Counted from the stretch's first letter, positions 49,060 to 57,323 are shown. The stretch is 64,000 nt of DNA from Desulfovibrio sp. (GCA_017528345.1 JAFXOX010000046.1:124001-188000); one strand, 5' to 3'. Notes: a model not told the origin generated them from the letters alone. Made by a program: numbers and translations.

Positions 49060-49090
49060 CCGGGCTGTCCTCCTTGTAAGGGCAGCCCGG
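49060..49090 (+). terminator. Probable terminator hairpin after paralogue B
   Basis: CCGGGCTG (49060-49067) pairs with CAGCCCGG (49083-49090), extended by CC/GG past a bulge. No T-run follows, so termination may be partial. Confidence 0.45.
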
Positions 49091-49126
49091 TCAACGTATG
49101 ACATATGTGTCCTGGAGAAATTCAAT

Positions 49127-49417
49127 ATGAAATGCTTTGTGCTGAGCGGAGTATTGCTTACGCTTATTTTTCTCCTGACGGAAATGTCGCTGGCAGAGCA
49201 TCGTCAAAAACCTCAATGGCAAAGTATTGATGTGGAAGCCGGCCCCATCTGGGATAACGACCATGCCCACAAACGCTGTCCTGAAGTCCTGTCGGCCTGG
49301 CTTGAGGCCAATCCTGACAAAGAAGCACAATGGACAGGCCACTGGACAACCACTGTGGAATGCGAAATGAGTGTCTGCAATTTTCGATTTCGCAACAAAG
49401 AAAAGGTTGCCAGGTAG
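49127..49417 (+). CDS. Exported MVL-like mannan-binding lectin
   Basis: 96 residues: signal peptide MKCFVLSGVLLTLIFLLTEM, cleavage near SLA-EH, then one lectin-type repeat. VEAGPIWDNDHAHKRCP and QWTGHWTTTVECEMSV line up with the repeat of the Microcystis lectin MVL (AGPLWSN, GP, FTGQWTTVVE, MSV). MVL has two such repeats and binds high-mannose glycans; here there is one, so it may dimerise. Two Cys at about 51 and 80 could form a disulfide. Function as glycan-binding is inferred. RBS CTGGAGAA. Confidence 0.75.
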   Translation: MKCFVLSGVLLTLIFLLTEMSLAEHRQKPQWQSIDVEAGPIWDNDHAHKRCPEVLSAWLEANPDKEAQWTGHWTTTVECEMSVCNFRFRNKEKVAR

Positions 49418-49504
49418 CACGCAGTCTGACTACTGTGTGCAAAGCCGTAAGGCCAGACAGGCAACACGCTCAAGATACGCGATGAAGCACCTAAGGAGTA
49501 TCTC

Positions 49505-50176
49505 ATGTTCACATCTCTGCTGAAAAAACTTTTTCCCATGGCCTGCATGTTTTTGTTGATGACTTCCGCTGTGAGCGCCGAGCCCACAAATCATGCCAAA
49601 CTCATGGCCAATGACCAGTACAAAGGAGCTTTTGAAAGCTATTCTGCTTCATTGCAGGAGGCCAAAAAACGTTTTGAGGCAAAGGACTTTGCCTCCGTAC
49701 AAAAAGCCGTAGAAGCTGAAATGCGTGATTCGGTCAAAGAAGATATGGCATCGGGGACAGCGGAAGCTGAAGCGTGGGTAACCGCCTATGCAGTCGGGCG
49801 CGAAAGTCTGAATCGTGAAATGAAGTGGGACTGGCTGCGTCGTCATCCTGAAGGCGTTCAAGGATATTATCGCATGCAAAGCAAGGCGTTTGACGGCTGG
49901 CTTACCGTGGAAAAAGGCGACAAACCCAATTTGTATGCCGTCCAAATTTATGCCATACAAAAAAACGCGCCCTACAACAGCGGCGAGATGGACGGATTTG
50001 GCAAGCTGAACGGCAATGCTATGAACGCTGTGGACAAAAACGACGATCAGAATCCTGTCAGCATAACTTTTAAGGGAGATACCGCAACGATTGCCGAGCC
50101 TAAAGCTTTCAAGGAAAGTGGTGCTTTGGGAGCTGGCGTGAGCTTTGACGGCAACTTCGTTCGCGAAAAAAGATAG
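49505..50176 (+). CDS. Exported protein of unknown function
   Basis: 223 residues, signal peptide MFTSLLKKLFPMACMFLLMT followed by SAVSA. The N-terminal half is helical and highly charged (AKKRFEAKDFASVQKAVEAEMRD), the C-terminal half is beta-rich (FDGWLTVEKGDKPNLYAVQIY, NPVSITFKGDTATI). No family known. RBS AAGGAG. It resembles neighbours in size and layout. Confidence 0.75.
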   Translation: MFTSLLKKLFPMACMFLLMTSAVSAEPTNHAKLMANDQYKGAFESYSASLQEAKKRFEAKDFASVQKAVEAEMRDSVKEDMASGTAEAEAWVTAYAVGRESLNREMKWDWLRRHPEGVQGYYRMQSKAFDGWLTVEKGDKPNLYAVQIYAIQKNAPYNSGEMDGFGKLNGNAMNAVDKNDDQNPVSITFKGDTATIAEPKAFKESGALGAGVSFDGNFVREKR

Positions 50177-50310
50177 GAACGAGTACTCTTGCTAAGCCAG
50201 ACAGTCTGTATGCATAGTTTTTGGCGCAATATCAGCAATGCCAACTTCTTTGACAGCACAAACACACATGAATGAAACCTGTTCCAGGCATCAGACAAGG
50301 GAGGAAGGAT

Positions 50311-51054
50311 ATGTGTCTAGCTCATACACTCAAAATATTACCTATGCTGTCGATTTTGGCACTTTCGCTTACCTTTGTGCCAGCAAAACAGTGCAGAGCG
50401 GCAGATCTTTCACAGCAGGAAGCTGAGCACATATTGGAAGATACGGCGACAATAGCCTCGTATCTGGGGCTGAAGGGCGAATCAGATTATGTCAATAAGC
50501 CACAGAATATTATTATGGCGGCGTTGTTCGGCTGCTATGACGCAAAAATGAGATTCCACTTCGAGCAGGAGCAGCGCAAAGAAGCTGGTAAGCAGGCGTT
50601 GCCTGGCACAACGCCCCTGTTTACCGTCAACGGGCAGTCGGTTACGGCAGATCAGGTCATGACGCGTGAAGATAATCCAAAACTCTTTAAGAAAATGCCT
50701 GATAGTTGTACCTGCTTTATCACTCGAAATGCTGTCACTCTGGCGGCGCTGCAGTTCACCGGCCACACAGTCAAAAAGCACCAAGCTCCGAAGGGCAATG
50801 AATTCTTTGGTGAGAGCATCCTCAACGATAAAGGCTATTTTGTGAGTATTGACGGGCTAGGTGACGCGCCCACAGAAGCTGTCCTGAAAAAAGTCGCACC
50901 CCGCGGTCAAGGTTTTCTCCTTACAGGAGAGGTCATTGAGGTCCTGGGCGACCCTGATGAAAAGAAAAAGCCCGGAACATTCCGCCTAGAACTTACCCCA
51001 GGGGATGCACCAGGGACATGGAAGCGCCAGTACTCTGAGAAAGCACCCAAATAG
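50311..51054 (+). CDS. Exported protein of unknown function, possible distant relative of the 38107 family
   Basis: 247 residues, signal peptide in LKILPMLSILALSLTFVPAK. The start follows GGAGGAAGG. The mature part has a helical N-terminal domain, then a beta-rich C-terminal domain with SILNDKGYFVSIDG and GQGFLLTGEVIEVLGD. Order and lengths of segments resemble paralogues A and B (FDGKLYHF, IVRMTGDIYNADD) but identity is low. Cys residues in SCTCF are conserved nowhere else here. Confidence 0.75.
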   Translation: MCLAHTLKILPMLSILALSLTFVPAKQCRAADLSQQEAEHILEDTATIASYLGLKGESDYVNKPQNIIMAALFGCYDAKMRFHFEQEQRKEAGKQALPGTTPLFTVNGQSVTADQVMTREDNPKLFKKMPDSCTCFITRNAVTLAALQFTGHTVKKHQAPKGNEFFGESILNDKGYFVSIDGLGDAPTEAVLKKVAPRGQGFLLTGEVIEVLGDPDEKKKPGTFRLELTPGDAPGTWKRQYSEKAPK

Positions 51055-51126
51055 AGAGCTTGTGTCTTTATTCCCTATTTGTGCTGCAAGGAAACGTACT
51101 GAAGCCTACCGTAAAGGAGAAAAAGT

Positions 51127-51612
51127 ATGGTCAAAATTCCTGTGTTCCTGGTTGTCATGCTCTGCCTTGCCGCAGCGATTGTCCACGCAGAAAATATTTC
51201 GATAGATCCTAAGGCCCCAGCCTACCATAATGCCCGCTTCGGATTTTCTCTCTCCTGGCTACCGGGTAACTATACCGTGTTCGAAGCCGATAACGGCGAT
51301 GGTATCACCGTCACCGACGGGAAAGGATTTACCATGCTGGCTTATGCTGATCTTGAGCCACGAATTGGCGATATCAGCCGAGAAGACTTCTTCAACCGAG
51401 TCAACGGCAAAGCTCAGGCCGCATACAAGCGAATCAATAAGCAGCAAGGCTGGTATGCCATATCGTATGTGGAGGATGGCAACATTATCTACACCAAGCA
51501 ATTCTATCACAACGACCACTGGCCCACATTGCATTTCACATATCCACAATCTATGAAAAAACAGTACGACCAGCTTGTAAATAGTGCCGTTTCCTCATTT
51601 CGGCCGTTTTAA
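51127..51612 (+). CDS. Exported protein of unknown function
   Basis: 161 residues with signal peptide MVKIPVFLVVMLCLAAAIVH. YHNARFGFSLSWLPGNYTVFEADNGDG followed by a compact alpha/beta domain is a common pattern in small periplasmic or lipoprotein-like proteins of gut bacteria, without known function. AAAGGAG precedes the start. It is the last gene of the run, ended by a strong terminator shared with the tRNA. Confidence 0.75.
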   Translation: MVKIPVFLVVMLCLAAAIVHAENISIDPKAPAYHNARFGFSLSWLPGNYTVFEADNGDGITVTDGKGFTMLAYADLEPRIGDISREDFFNRVNGKAQAAYKRINKQQGWYAISYVEDGNIIYTKQFYHNDHWPTLHFTYPQSMKKQYDQLVNSAVSSFRPF

Positions 51613-51638
51613 TGCCAATTCGCCTCTCAGAAGCAAAA

Positions 51639-51678
51639 AGAAAGCCCTTCACGCATTACCTACGTTGAAGGGCTTTCT
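51639..51678. terminator. Rho-independent terminator between the exported-protein run and tRNA-Ser
   Basis: AGAAAGCCCTTCA (51639-51651) pairs with TGAAGGGCTTTCT (51666-51678). It sits 27 bases after the last gene and just downstream of the leftward tRNA, so it may serve both. Confidence 0.75.
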
Positions 51679-51690
51679 CAACTCGAGCTT

Positions 51691-51780
51691 TGGCGGAGAG
51701 AGAGGGATTTGAACCCCCGTAGGGCGTAAACCCTAAACGGTTTTCAAGACCGCCGCGATCAACCGCTCTGCCATCTCTCC
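51691..51780 (-). tRNA. tRNA-Ser (anticodon TGA)
   Basis: 90 bases including an encoded CCA. Acceptor GGAGAGA pairs with TCTCTCC, and the anticodon loop reads CTTGAAA. The long variable arm with TAGGG and CCCTA is type II, as for serine. It lies at the right edge of the exported-protein run, a typical integration site, though no repeated tRNA end was found at the left edge. Confidence 0.95.
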
Positions 51781-51844
51781 AAAAACAGGTCTCTATTTAG
51801 ACACAAGTTGAGATCTTTTACTCTTTACCAAGCAAAAGTGCAAG

Positions 51845-53392
51845 TCACGCTTTCTCCACACAAAGTTTTTCATCAACGGCAGGATCCACTGTGATCTCTC
51901 TGGTCAGCAGGACTTTATCCACCCGCACGGTCCCTTCTGAAGCTCCCTTCATCGCCTTGATATGCCGAATTTCAGCGTACTGCACAGCTGCGGTCTCCGC
52001 ATGCTGCTGCCAGCTCTTATTGGCCGCAAGCTGACCGGCCTCGATGAGTGTTTGCTCGGGAACTTCCTGCCCCGGCCACTGCAAGCGGATAACGACATGC
52101 GCACCAGGTCCATTGAGCACATGCAGCCAGATATCATGATTTTTGGCCGTTCTACGGCAGGCAAGATTGCCGCGAGCACTCTTTCCTCTCAAAATGGAAA
52201 AACCGTCTGAACTGCGAAATTCCTGAATAGTTGAAGGAATTTGCCCTGCACTCTGTCCTTTCGCCGAAACAGATTTGACCTGAGGTTCAGCAAATGAACG
52301 TCCCTCTACAATTTCTCCGCTTTCAAGCATTGCTTTGCGCTGCTTCAGGAAAACAAGCCCCCGCTTTCCCCGTTGCGCCGTATGAAAAAGGCGTTCCATG
52401 TTCTCCTGCAATGAGTAGCGCACATCGAGCTTAAGGCGCACATTGCGCTGTGTCTGAGCATCAAAAAGCACAAGTTCAGGAAGCTTGGCATTTTTATCAA
52501 GGGACCAAATGACATTTTTGAGAAGAAGCGCCTTTTGCTGGGCTTCACACATTTCTTTGAGACGCACTTCCTCTTCTTCGAGTTTTTTTGCTATGCGAGC
52601 GAGCTTCTTTTGCTCAAGGCGTTTGCGCTGTTCCTGTTCTATTTCTTCTTTACGAACAATGTCCGCAAAAACGCTCCTCTGTCCTATCTGCTCAAGAACA
52701 GACAGCACGTCAGCGCGGACTTCTTCCGTGTCACCCTTGGCAAGCGCTGGCGGAAGAGGCCAGGCGAAAACAGTTTCAGGGACATTATCGCCATGGCGAT
52801 ACGTAAAAAGATCGCCGCCGCCCAGACGCAAGTCGCTTAAAAGCGCCAGTGCATCAGGCATTTCAAGATGTTGAAGTGTTTTGCGCAAAGCGGGAGTCAG
52901 AACAGGCCATTGCCGCCAGTTACGGAGGGCTTCTGGTAACGTCTCAGAAGTGGGCCATGCCAGGTTTTCTTCCGTGGGAAGTTCCTCAGCTCCCAAAAAG
53001 TGCAAAGAAACGCCTTCACGCATGTCAATCAAAAGACAGGGAATCTTGTGTTCTGAAGCATCAGCTTCATAGGCCAGCCCTGTCTCAAAAAGCAGCCACA
53101 AACGCCGCTGAAACGGCTGCGCAACCATATCTCGAACACGCCTGCCCTGCAGGTGCTTGCGCAGAAGCATCACTCTTGCCGGGGGGGATGTGCCTGCGGA
53201 AAGGGGATGGGAAGAGAGAAAAAGGAGCGCATGCTGGCGGCCAAAACGCAGACATAGCTGCCGTTTGCCAAGACGAGTATAGAAAACAAACGAAAACATC
53301 TCCTGAGCAGGCGACTGAATTTTCTCCAATCGCGACTGACTCAGGAGATGTGGAAGTTCATCCGTTAAACGACGAAAAAGGTGCGCATCCAT
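51845..53392 (-). CDS. NFACT-family ribosome quality-control protein (RqcH-like)
   Basis: 515 residues. The N-terminal NFACT-N region starts DAHLFRRLTDELPHLLSQSRLEKIQSP, a long charged coiled-coil (about 270-340) follows, and the C-terminal NFACT-R domain includes FRSSDGFSILRGKSARGN and NHDIWLHVLNGPGAHVVI, closely matching the Rqc2/FbpA family. Such proteins recognise stalled 50S subunits and extend nascent chains with alanine. Its relation to fibronectin-binding proteins is historical. The start was chosen at the first family residue; the gap to the DksA-like gene is 11 bases. Confidence 0.87.
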   Translation of the reverse strand: MDAHLFRRLTDELPHLLSQSRLEKIQSPAQEMFSFVFYTRLGKRQLCLRFGRQHALLFLSSHPLSAGTSPPARVMLLRKHLQGRRVRDMVAQPFQRRLWLLFETGLAYEADASEHKIPCLLIDMREGVSLHFLGAEELPTEENLAWPTSETLPEALRNWRQWPVLTPALRKTLQHLEMPDALALLSDLRLGGGDLFTYRHGDNVPETVFAWPLPPALAKGDTEEVRADVLSVLEQIGQRSVFADIVRKEEIEQEQRKRLEQKKLARIAKKLEEEEVRLKEMCEAQQKALLLKNVIWSLDKNAKLPELVLFDAQTQRNVRLKLDVRYSLQENMERLFHTAQRGKRGLVFLKQRKAMLESGEIVEGRSFAEPQVKSVSAKGQSAGQIPSTIQEFRSSDGFSILRGKSARGNLACRRTAKNHDIWLHVLNGPGAHVVIRLQWPGQEVPEQTLIEAGQLAANKSWQQHAETAAVQYAEIRHIKAMKGASEGTVRVDKVLLTREITVDPAVDEKLCVEKA

Positions 53393-53403
53393 GTCAGAGG
53401 GAA

Positions 53404-53766
53404 TTAATTGCCGTGCTGCTTTTCCATCTGCTCCTGACGTTCTTTGCATTTAATGCAGAGCCGCGTCACAGGGCGCGCCTTCAACCTTGACAGACTGATT
53501 TCTTCTCCGCATTCTTCGCATATGCCAAAACTGCCATCTTCAATGCGCTGCAAAGCCGATTGAATTTTACGAATGAGATGCAGTTCACGGTCACGAATAC
53601 GCAGGGTAAAAGACCTGTCGGATTCTGCCGTTGCTCGGTCAGCTGGGTCTGCGAAAATCTCGTTGCTGCCGTTCATATCCTCAATGGTCGAATCGCCTTT
53701 TTGTTTGGCATCCTCGAGCATGGCGGTGAGTGTCTTTCGAAAAAATTCAATATCCTTTTGTTCCAT
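53404..53766 (-). CDS. dksA: DksA/TraR-family zinc-finger transcription factor
   Basis: 120 residues. Coiled-coil tip with FADPADRATAESD, as in DksA, then the zinc finger CEECGEEI (Cys83, 86) and CIKC (Cys104, 107). DksA binds RNA polymerase through its secondary channel and works with ppGpp. The start after GGAGGAAT is clear. A strong promoter lies about 165 bases upstream. It probably drives the NFACT gene too. Confidence 0.9.
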   Translation of the reverse strand: MEQKDIEFFRKTLTAMLEDAKQKGDSTIEDMNGSNEIFADPADRATAESDRSFTLRIRDRELHLIRKIQSALQRIEDGSFGICEECGEEISLSRLKARPVTRLCIKCKERQEQMEKQHGN

Positions 53767-54102
53767 AGCATTCCTCCGGTGGCGTAAGCTACACAAAACA
53801 AGCGCGAAAACTGGCCCTTGTCCATGACAGTTTTGCCATTCACTGCAAATGCCAGCTAGGTACTTGGTTGCGAAAGACCTTACGCACTGCCTTCTGCTCT
53901 GTCTCTTGGTAGTCGTCTGCGAGATGGTAGTTCATAGAGAATTTTGCATACGCTGTCAAGTCAGTTTCCATAACAGACTCCTTTGCTCTAGTTTACCAGC
54001 GTTTGCTTGGTTATACATGTACAAAAAACAATTATCATAGGCCATAGAGCATAATTTTATAAAATAGCTAGGTATATACAATATTTTTTGGTAGCGTGTA
54101 TT
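53767..54102. other. Divergent intergenic region between dksA and the TunR-like gene
   Basis: About 336 bases, AT-rich on the right half. It contains the dksA promoter at 53931-53959. AGCTAGGTA occurs at 53852 and again at 54066, a possible small repeat. A 63-codon frame starting near 53849 lacks a start signal and similarity. Confidence 0.45.
53931..53959 (-). promoter_or_regulatory. Strong sigma-70 promoter driving dksA
   Basis: On the minus strand, TTGACA (53959-53954) and TATGAA (53936-53931) are separated by 17 bases. This near-consensus promoter lies about 165 bases upstream of the dksA start. Confidence 0.65.
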
Positions 54103-55203
54103 ATGAAAAATATAAACAGTGCTCATATTATAGAATTTATTAAAAACTTAACAATACAAGAATATGAGTATCTCACATTCTACCTAAAAAGTAATAGAGC
54201 ATCACCGACAACACCACACCTACTCAGTCGCAGCGAACTCCTAACAATTGAAACGTGGCTCTTTGAACAAAGAGAAAATGCCAGAAACAGCAAAACACGG
54301 CGTGCTCGCACAAAGATCTGGGCGATTTTTATCTTTCTGCGTTATGCAGCTCTGACGGTTGCAGAAATTTTTGCTCTCACGGAAAAAGACTTCGATCTTA
54401 ACAATGACTGCATCCACATTCTGGGCAAGAGTCCAAGGATCATTTATTTACCGCGTTCTGTCAGTCGCCGCCTGCGAAGCTTTTTGGCAAGCGGCGAACT
54501 TGCGCCTGATCAACGCTATCCGCTCTCCTGTGATTCAGGCTTTCTGCGACACAGTTTTTTGCGCTGTGCCAAAAACTGTGGTCTCACGCGAGGCCTCGTC
54601 AATGCCAGATGCATTCGAAATTCACGTCTACAGGAACTCAAAAGACTTGGATTACCTTCTCTGGCACTCGATATCCTGACAGGAAAATCCATCCACACAA
54701 AAACGGCGGATCAACTTCAACTGAGCATGTCACAACAACTTTTGCAGGAATACTGTCAGATGGAAAATCCCATGAAGACCAGCGCACGAAATGTTTTCCA
54801 GGGGCGGGTAGAAAGTCTTGAGCAATCGGGGCTTATGGTGCGTGTGCGTCTCAGGACAAACGGGGGATTGACCATTTCTGCGCTGATCACGGATAAAAGT
54901 TGTCAACGTCTGCAAATTGTGCCGGGGAAAATTCTCACAGCAAGTATTAAAGCACCCTGGGTCATTATGCAGCCTATGCTGGAGCACGCAGCCGGTTTCC
55001 TCGCAAGTCAGGAAAACAGCTTTATCGCGACAGTTGAAACGGTTCGGACAGATACTCTGCTTTCAGAAATCACAGCCGTGCTTTCAGATGGCAGTCTGGT
55101 CTGTTCTCTGCAAGGAAGGAGTCCCGACCTGCCCAAGCCAGGTGATCGTGTTTTTGTACTGATCAAAGCGCTAGCTGTTGTCTTACACGCTGATTTGGGA
55201 TAA
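54103..55203 (+). CDS. TunR-like regulator: integrase-like DNA-binding domain plus TOBE/Mop domains
   Basis: 366 residues. The N-terminal 200 have the fold of tyrosine recombinase catalytic domains (FLRYAALTVAEIFALTEKDFD, RHSFLRCAKNCGLTRG) but the catalytic Arg-His-Arg-Tyr set is not complete, so recombination is unlikely. The C-terminal 135 hold two TOBE/Mop-type repeats (SARNVFQGRVESLEQSG, FIATVETVRTDTLLSEITAVL), which bind molybdate or tungstate. This domain pair is that of TunR, a tungstate-responsive repressor described from sulfate reducers. Targets are not in the window. The start ATG is the fifth codon after a GTG. Confidence 0.8.
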   Translation: MKNINSAHIIEFIKNLTIQEYEYLTFYLKSNRASPTTPHLLSRSELLTIETWLFEQRENARNSKTRRARTKIWAIFIFLRYAALTVAEIFALTEKDFDLNNDCIHILGKSPRIIYLPRSVSRRLRSFLASGELAPDQRYPLSCDSGFLRHSFLRCAKNCGLTRGLVNARCIRNSRLQELKRLGLPSLALDILTGKSIHTKTADQLQLSMSQQLLQEYCQMENPMKTSARNVFQGRVESLEQSGLMVRVRLRTNGGLTISALITDKSCQRLQIVPGKILTASIKAPWVIMQPMLEHAAGFLASQENSFIATVETVRTDTLLSEITAVLSDGSLVCSLQGRSPDLPKPGDRVFVLIKALAVVLHADLG

Positions 55204-55372
55204 AGTTCTGCCACTTTTTTCCCTTCTGCCAAAGCCTATCCTGCGCAAGGCATGCAGATAGCCAGATTTCTGATTCTTCATGGAAGGGATAAACGCAGCG
55301 TAAGAGCATCCATTTTCAGGAAAAGCTTCGCAAACGCAAAGCCACAATAAGTATTATGCAAAGAGGTTGCAC

Positions 55373-56221
55373 ATGGCTGAACAATGTAATCATAACTGTG
55401 GATCCTGTGGTGAGCACTGCTCTGACCGCACGGCAGAGCAGACGGATTTTTCTGTTCCTCTGGGTAAATTGAGTTCCGTCAAAAAAGTCATTGCCATTGT
55501 CAGCGGCAAAGGTGGCGTGGGCAAATCTCTTGTTACCGGTCTTGTGGCCAGTGCAATGGCCAAAAAAGGTAAACGCACCGCAATCCTTGACGCCGACATC
55601 ACAGGACCTTCGATTCCCAAGATGTTTGGTATCCATGGTAAGCCCACGGTGATCGAACAGGGTCTTGTGCCCATGCAGAGCAAGGGTGGCGTAGATATTG
55701 TGTCTATGAACATGCTCTTGCCCGATGACACAGAAGCCGTGCTTTGGCGTGGACCAATTCTTGCGGGTGTGGTCAAGCAGTTCTGGTCAGAAGCCATCTG
55801 GAAGGACATTGACTACATGTTTGTGGATATGCCTCCGGGAACCGGTGATATTCCCCTCACCGTCTTCCAGTCTCTCCCTGTGGACGGTATTCTCATCATC
55901 ACCTCCCCCCAGGATCTCGTGACCATGATTGTGGAAAAAGCCATCAGAATGGCCGGTCTCATGGAAATTCCCATCCTTGGCCTCATTGAAAACCTGGCCT
56001 ATTTCGTCTGTCCAGATAATGGCAAAAGCTATCAAATCTTCGGTGAAAGCCGCACTGAAGCTGTCGCCAAAGAACATGGTCTCAAGCTGCTGGGTCGTCT
56101 GCCCATAGACCCCGTGCTCGCTGCCTCCTGCGACAGGGGAGAAATTGAAAACTACCCGTCTGACTGCCTCAACGACGTTTTGACAGTCGTGGAAAACACG
56201 CCAAAAAGGAAAAAATCCTAA
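55373..56221 (+). CDS. Mrp/NBP35-family P-loop ATPase (Fe-S cluster carrier) with N-terminal Cys cluster
   Basis: 282 residues. The N-terminus has CNHNCGSCGEHC (5-16), like the NBP35 cluster site. SGKGGVGKS (44-52) is the deviant Walker A, with DADITGPSIPKMFGI and DYMFVDMPPGTGD following. Usually Mrp proteins have a C-terminal CPXC that bridges an Fe-S cluster; here the place reads CPDN (AYFVCPDNGKSY), so the second Cys is missing. It would assemble or transfer Fe-S clusters. AGAGG precedes the ATG. It is 13 kb from the por genes and unlinked. Confidence 0.88.
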   Translation: MAEQCNHNCGSCGEHCSDRTAEQTDFSVPLGKLSSVKKVIAIVSGKGGVGKSLVTGLVASAMAKKGKRTAILDADITGPSIPKMFGIHGKPTVIEQGLVPMQSKGGVDIVSMNMLLPDDTEAVLWRGPILAGVVKQFWSEAIWKDIDYMFVDMPPGTGDIPLTVFQSLPVDGILIITSPQDLVTMIVEKAIRMAGLMEIPILGLIENLAYFVCPDNGKSYQIFGESRTEAVAKEHGLKLLGRLPIDPVLAASCDRGEIENYPSDCLNDVLTVVENTPKRKKS

Positions 56222-56239
56222 GGTGGCCTTTTGCTGACG

Positions 56240-56267
56240 GCGGGGACCCCATCTCGCGGGTTCCCGC
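56240..56267 (+). other. Stable hairpin after the Mrp gene
   Basis: GCGGGGACCC (56240-56249) pairs with GGGTTCCCGC (56258-56267, one G-U). No T-run follows, so it is not an ordinary terminator; it may stabilise the 3' end. Confidence 0.4.
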
Positions 56268-56338
56268 TACGCACAGCAGCTGTTTTCACCCTGTCTGACA
56301 ACAGATGTGTTTGGCCGCCAAGCTCAACGGTTTTGCAT

Positions 56339-57142
56339 ATGCAGCAACAATCCTCGTCTCAGCACGGCAAAAACAGCGATAACGAACAGAAATGGTATGA
56401 GGGAAAAAACAAAGAGATTGTTATCTACTACCTCATAGCTGTTTTTTTTCTTGAAATTATTGCCGCTACAGCCGCCTTTTTCTACGGCGTCGCCCATCCA
56501 GTCGTTCAGACAGCAGGCGGGCCCAAACTGGCCAATTTTCCCTGGGTTGGCTGGATTATTTCCGCAACGCTTGTGCCGGTTGCCCTGCTCCTCCTTTTTC
56601 ATCTCTCTGGCTGGTTTTTCACCCGCTCTCTCAATCCTGCCGCAGCAGAACAAAAAGCAGATACAGACAAGGCCATTCCCAAAAATATTGAAATGTTCTA
56701 CTCCGTGGTCAGCAATGCCCCGGTCATTGTCATTCTGCTCGGGCTTCTGGCTCTTGGAGGCGTACTCTTTTTTCTGGACACAGCTTTAGGCACGCTGAGG
56801 CCATATATTCCCTGGATCCTCGGCAGTGCTACAGTTTTTCTCATCATCTGTTATATTGCACGTCTTGTGTTTCTGGCCAGACACCACCGCATGGAGCGGG
56901 AATATGCTTACCGCATGCAGGTTTTTGAAAAAACAGGCATTGTCATCACAGACAAAGACGCTCTTTCCATTCCTCTCAAGGATCTGGCCAATCTTAAAAA
57001 TGCCCTGCCAGCAGGAGCTCAGCCGGCCCTGACAGAGGCAGACGAGCAGCTGAAAGGGAACGAAGATGAGGATATCGTGGATGCGGATATCGTCTCGCAA
57101 AAAGCAAAACCTCTTGCTGATGAGAAAGACAGTTCTGTATAA
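56339..57142 (+). CDS. Membrane protein of unknown function
   Basis: 267 residues with four hydrophobic segments (VIYYLIAVFFLEIIAATAAF, PWVGWIISATLVPVALLLLF, VIVILLGLLALGGVLFFL, PWILGSATVFLIICYIARL) and an acidic C-terminal tail of about 60 residues ending ADIVSQKAKPLADEKDSSV. No family recognised. The ATG is at the start of the hydrophilic N-terminus; an upstream frame gives a non-native extension. Confidence 0.7.
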   Translation: MQQQSSSQHGKNSDNEQKWYEGKNKEIVIYYLIAVFFLEIIAATAAFFYGVAHPVVQTAGGPKLANFPWVGWIISATLVPVALLLLFHLSGWFFTRSLNPAAAEQKADTDKAIPKNIEMFYSVVSNAPVIVILLGLLALGGVLFFLDTALGTLRPYIPWILGSATVFLIICYIARLVFLARHHRMEREYAYRMQVFEKTGIVITDKDALSIPLKDLANLKNALPAGAQPALTEADEQLKGNEDEDIVDADIVSQKAKPLADEKDSSV

Positions 57143-57202
57143 GCCCTTCTTTGTTCCGATCGCTACACAATCCTGCATACACATCACAGGAGCCTAGACG
57201 AC

Positions 57203-57239
57203 AAAAAAAGGCACTTATGACTACTGCCATAAGCGCCTG
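57203..57239 (-). terminator. Terminator downstream of tRNA-fMet (leftward)
   Basis: AGGC and CTTATG pair with CATAAG and GCCT around a mismatch (57210-57239), followed on the minus strand by seven Ts. It ends the tRNA transcript. Confidence 0.75.
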
Positions 57240-57246
57240 AAATTTC

Positions 57247-57323
57247 TGGTTGCGGGGGCAGGATTTGAACCTGCGGCCTCCGGGTTATGAGCCCGACGAG
57301 CTACCGAGCTGCTCTACCCCGCG
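57247..57323 (-). tRNA. Initiator tRNA-Met (anticodon CAT)
   Basis: 77 bases including CCA. The C1-A72 mismatch (CGCGGGG against CCCCGCA) is the initiator hallmark; the anticodon loop reads CTCATAA and three G-C pairs end the anticodon stem. It is encoded leftward, opposite to the flanking genes. Confidence 0.95.

Noticed and set aside
53849..54040. 63-codon frame between dksA and the TunR-like gene
   Set aside because: It covers the dksA promoter, has no Shine-Dalgarno and no recognisable product.
54103..54760. Phage or plasmid integrase
   Set aside because: The catalytic residues are incomplete, and TOBE/Mop repeats are fused behind it; no phage genes are near.
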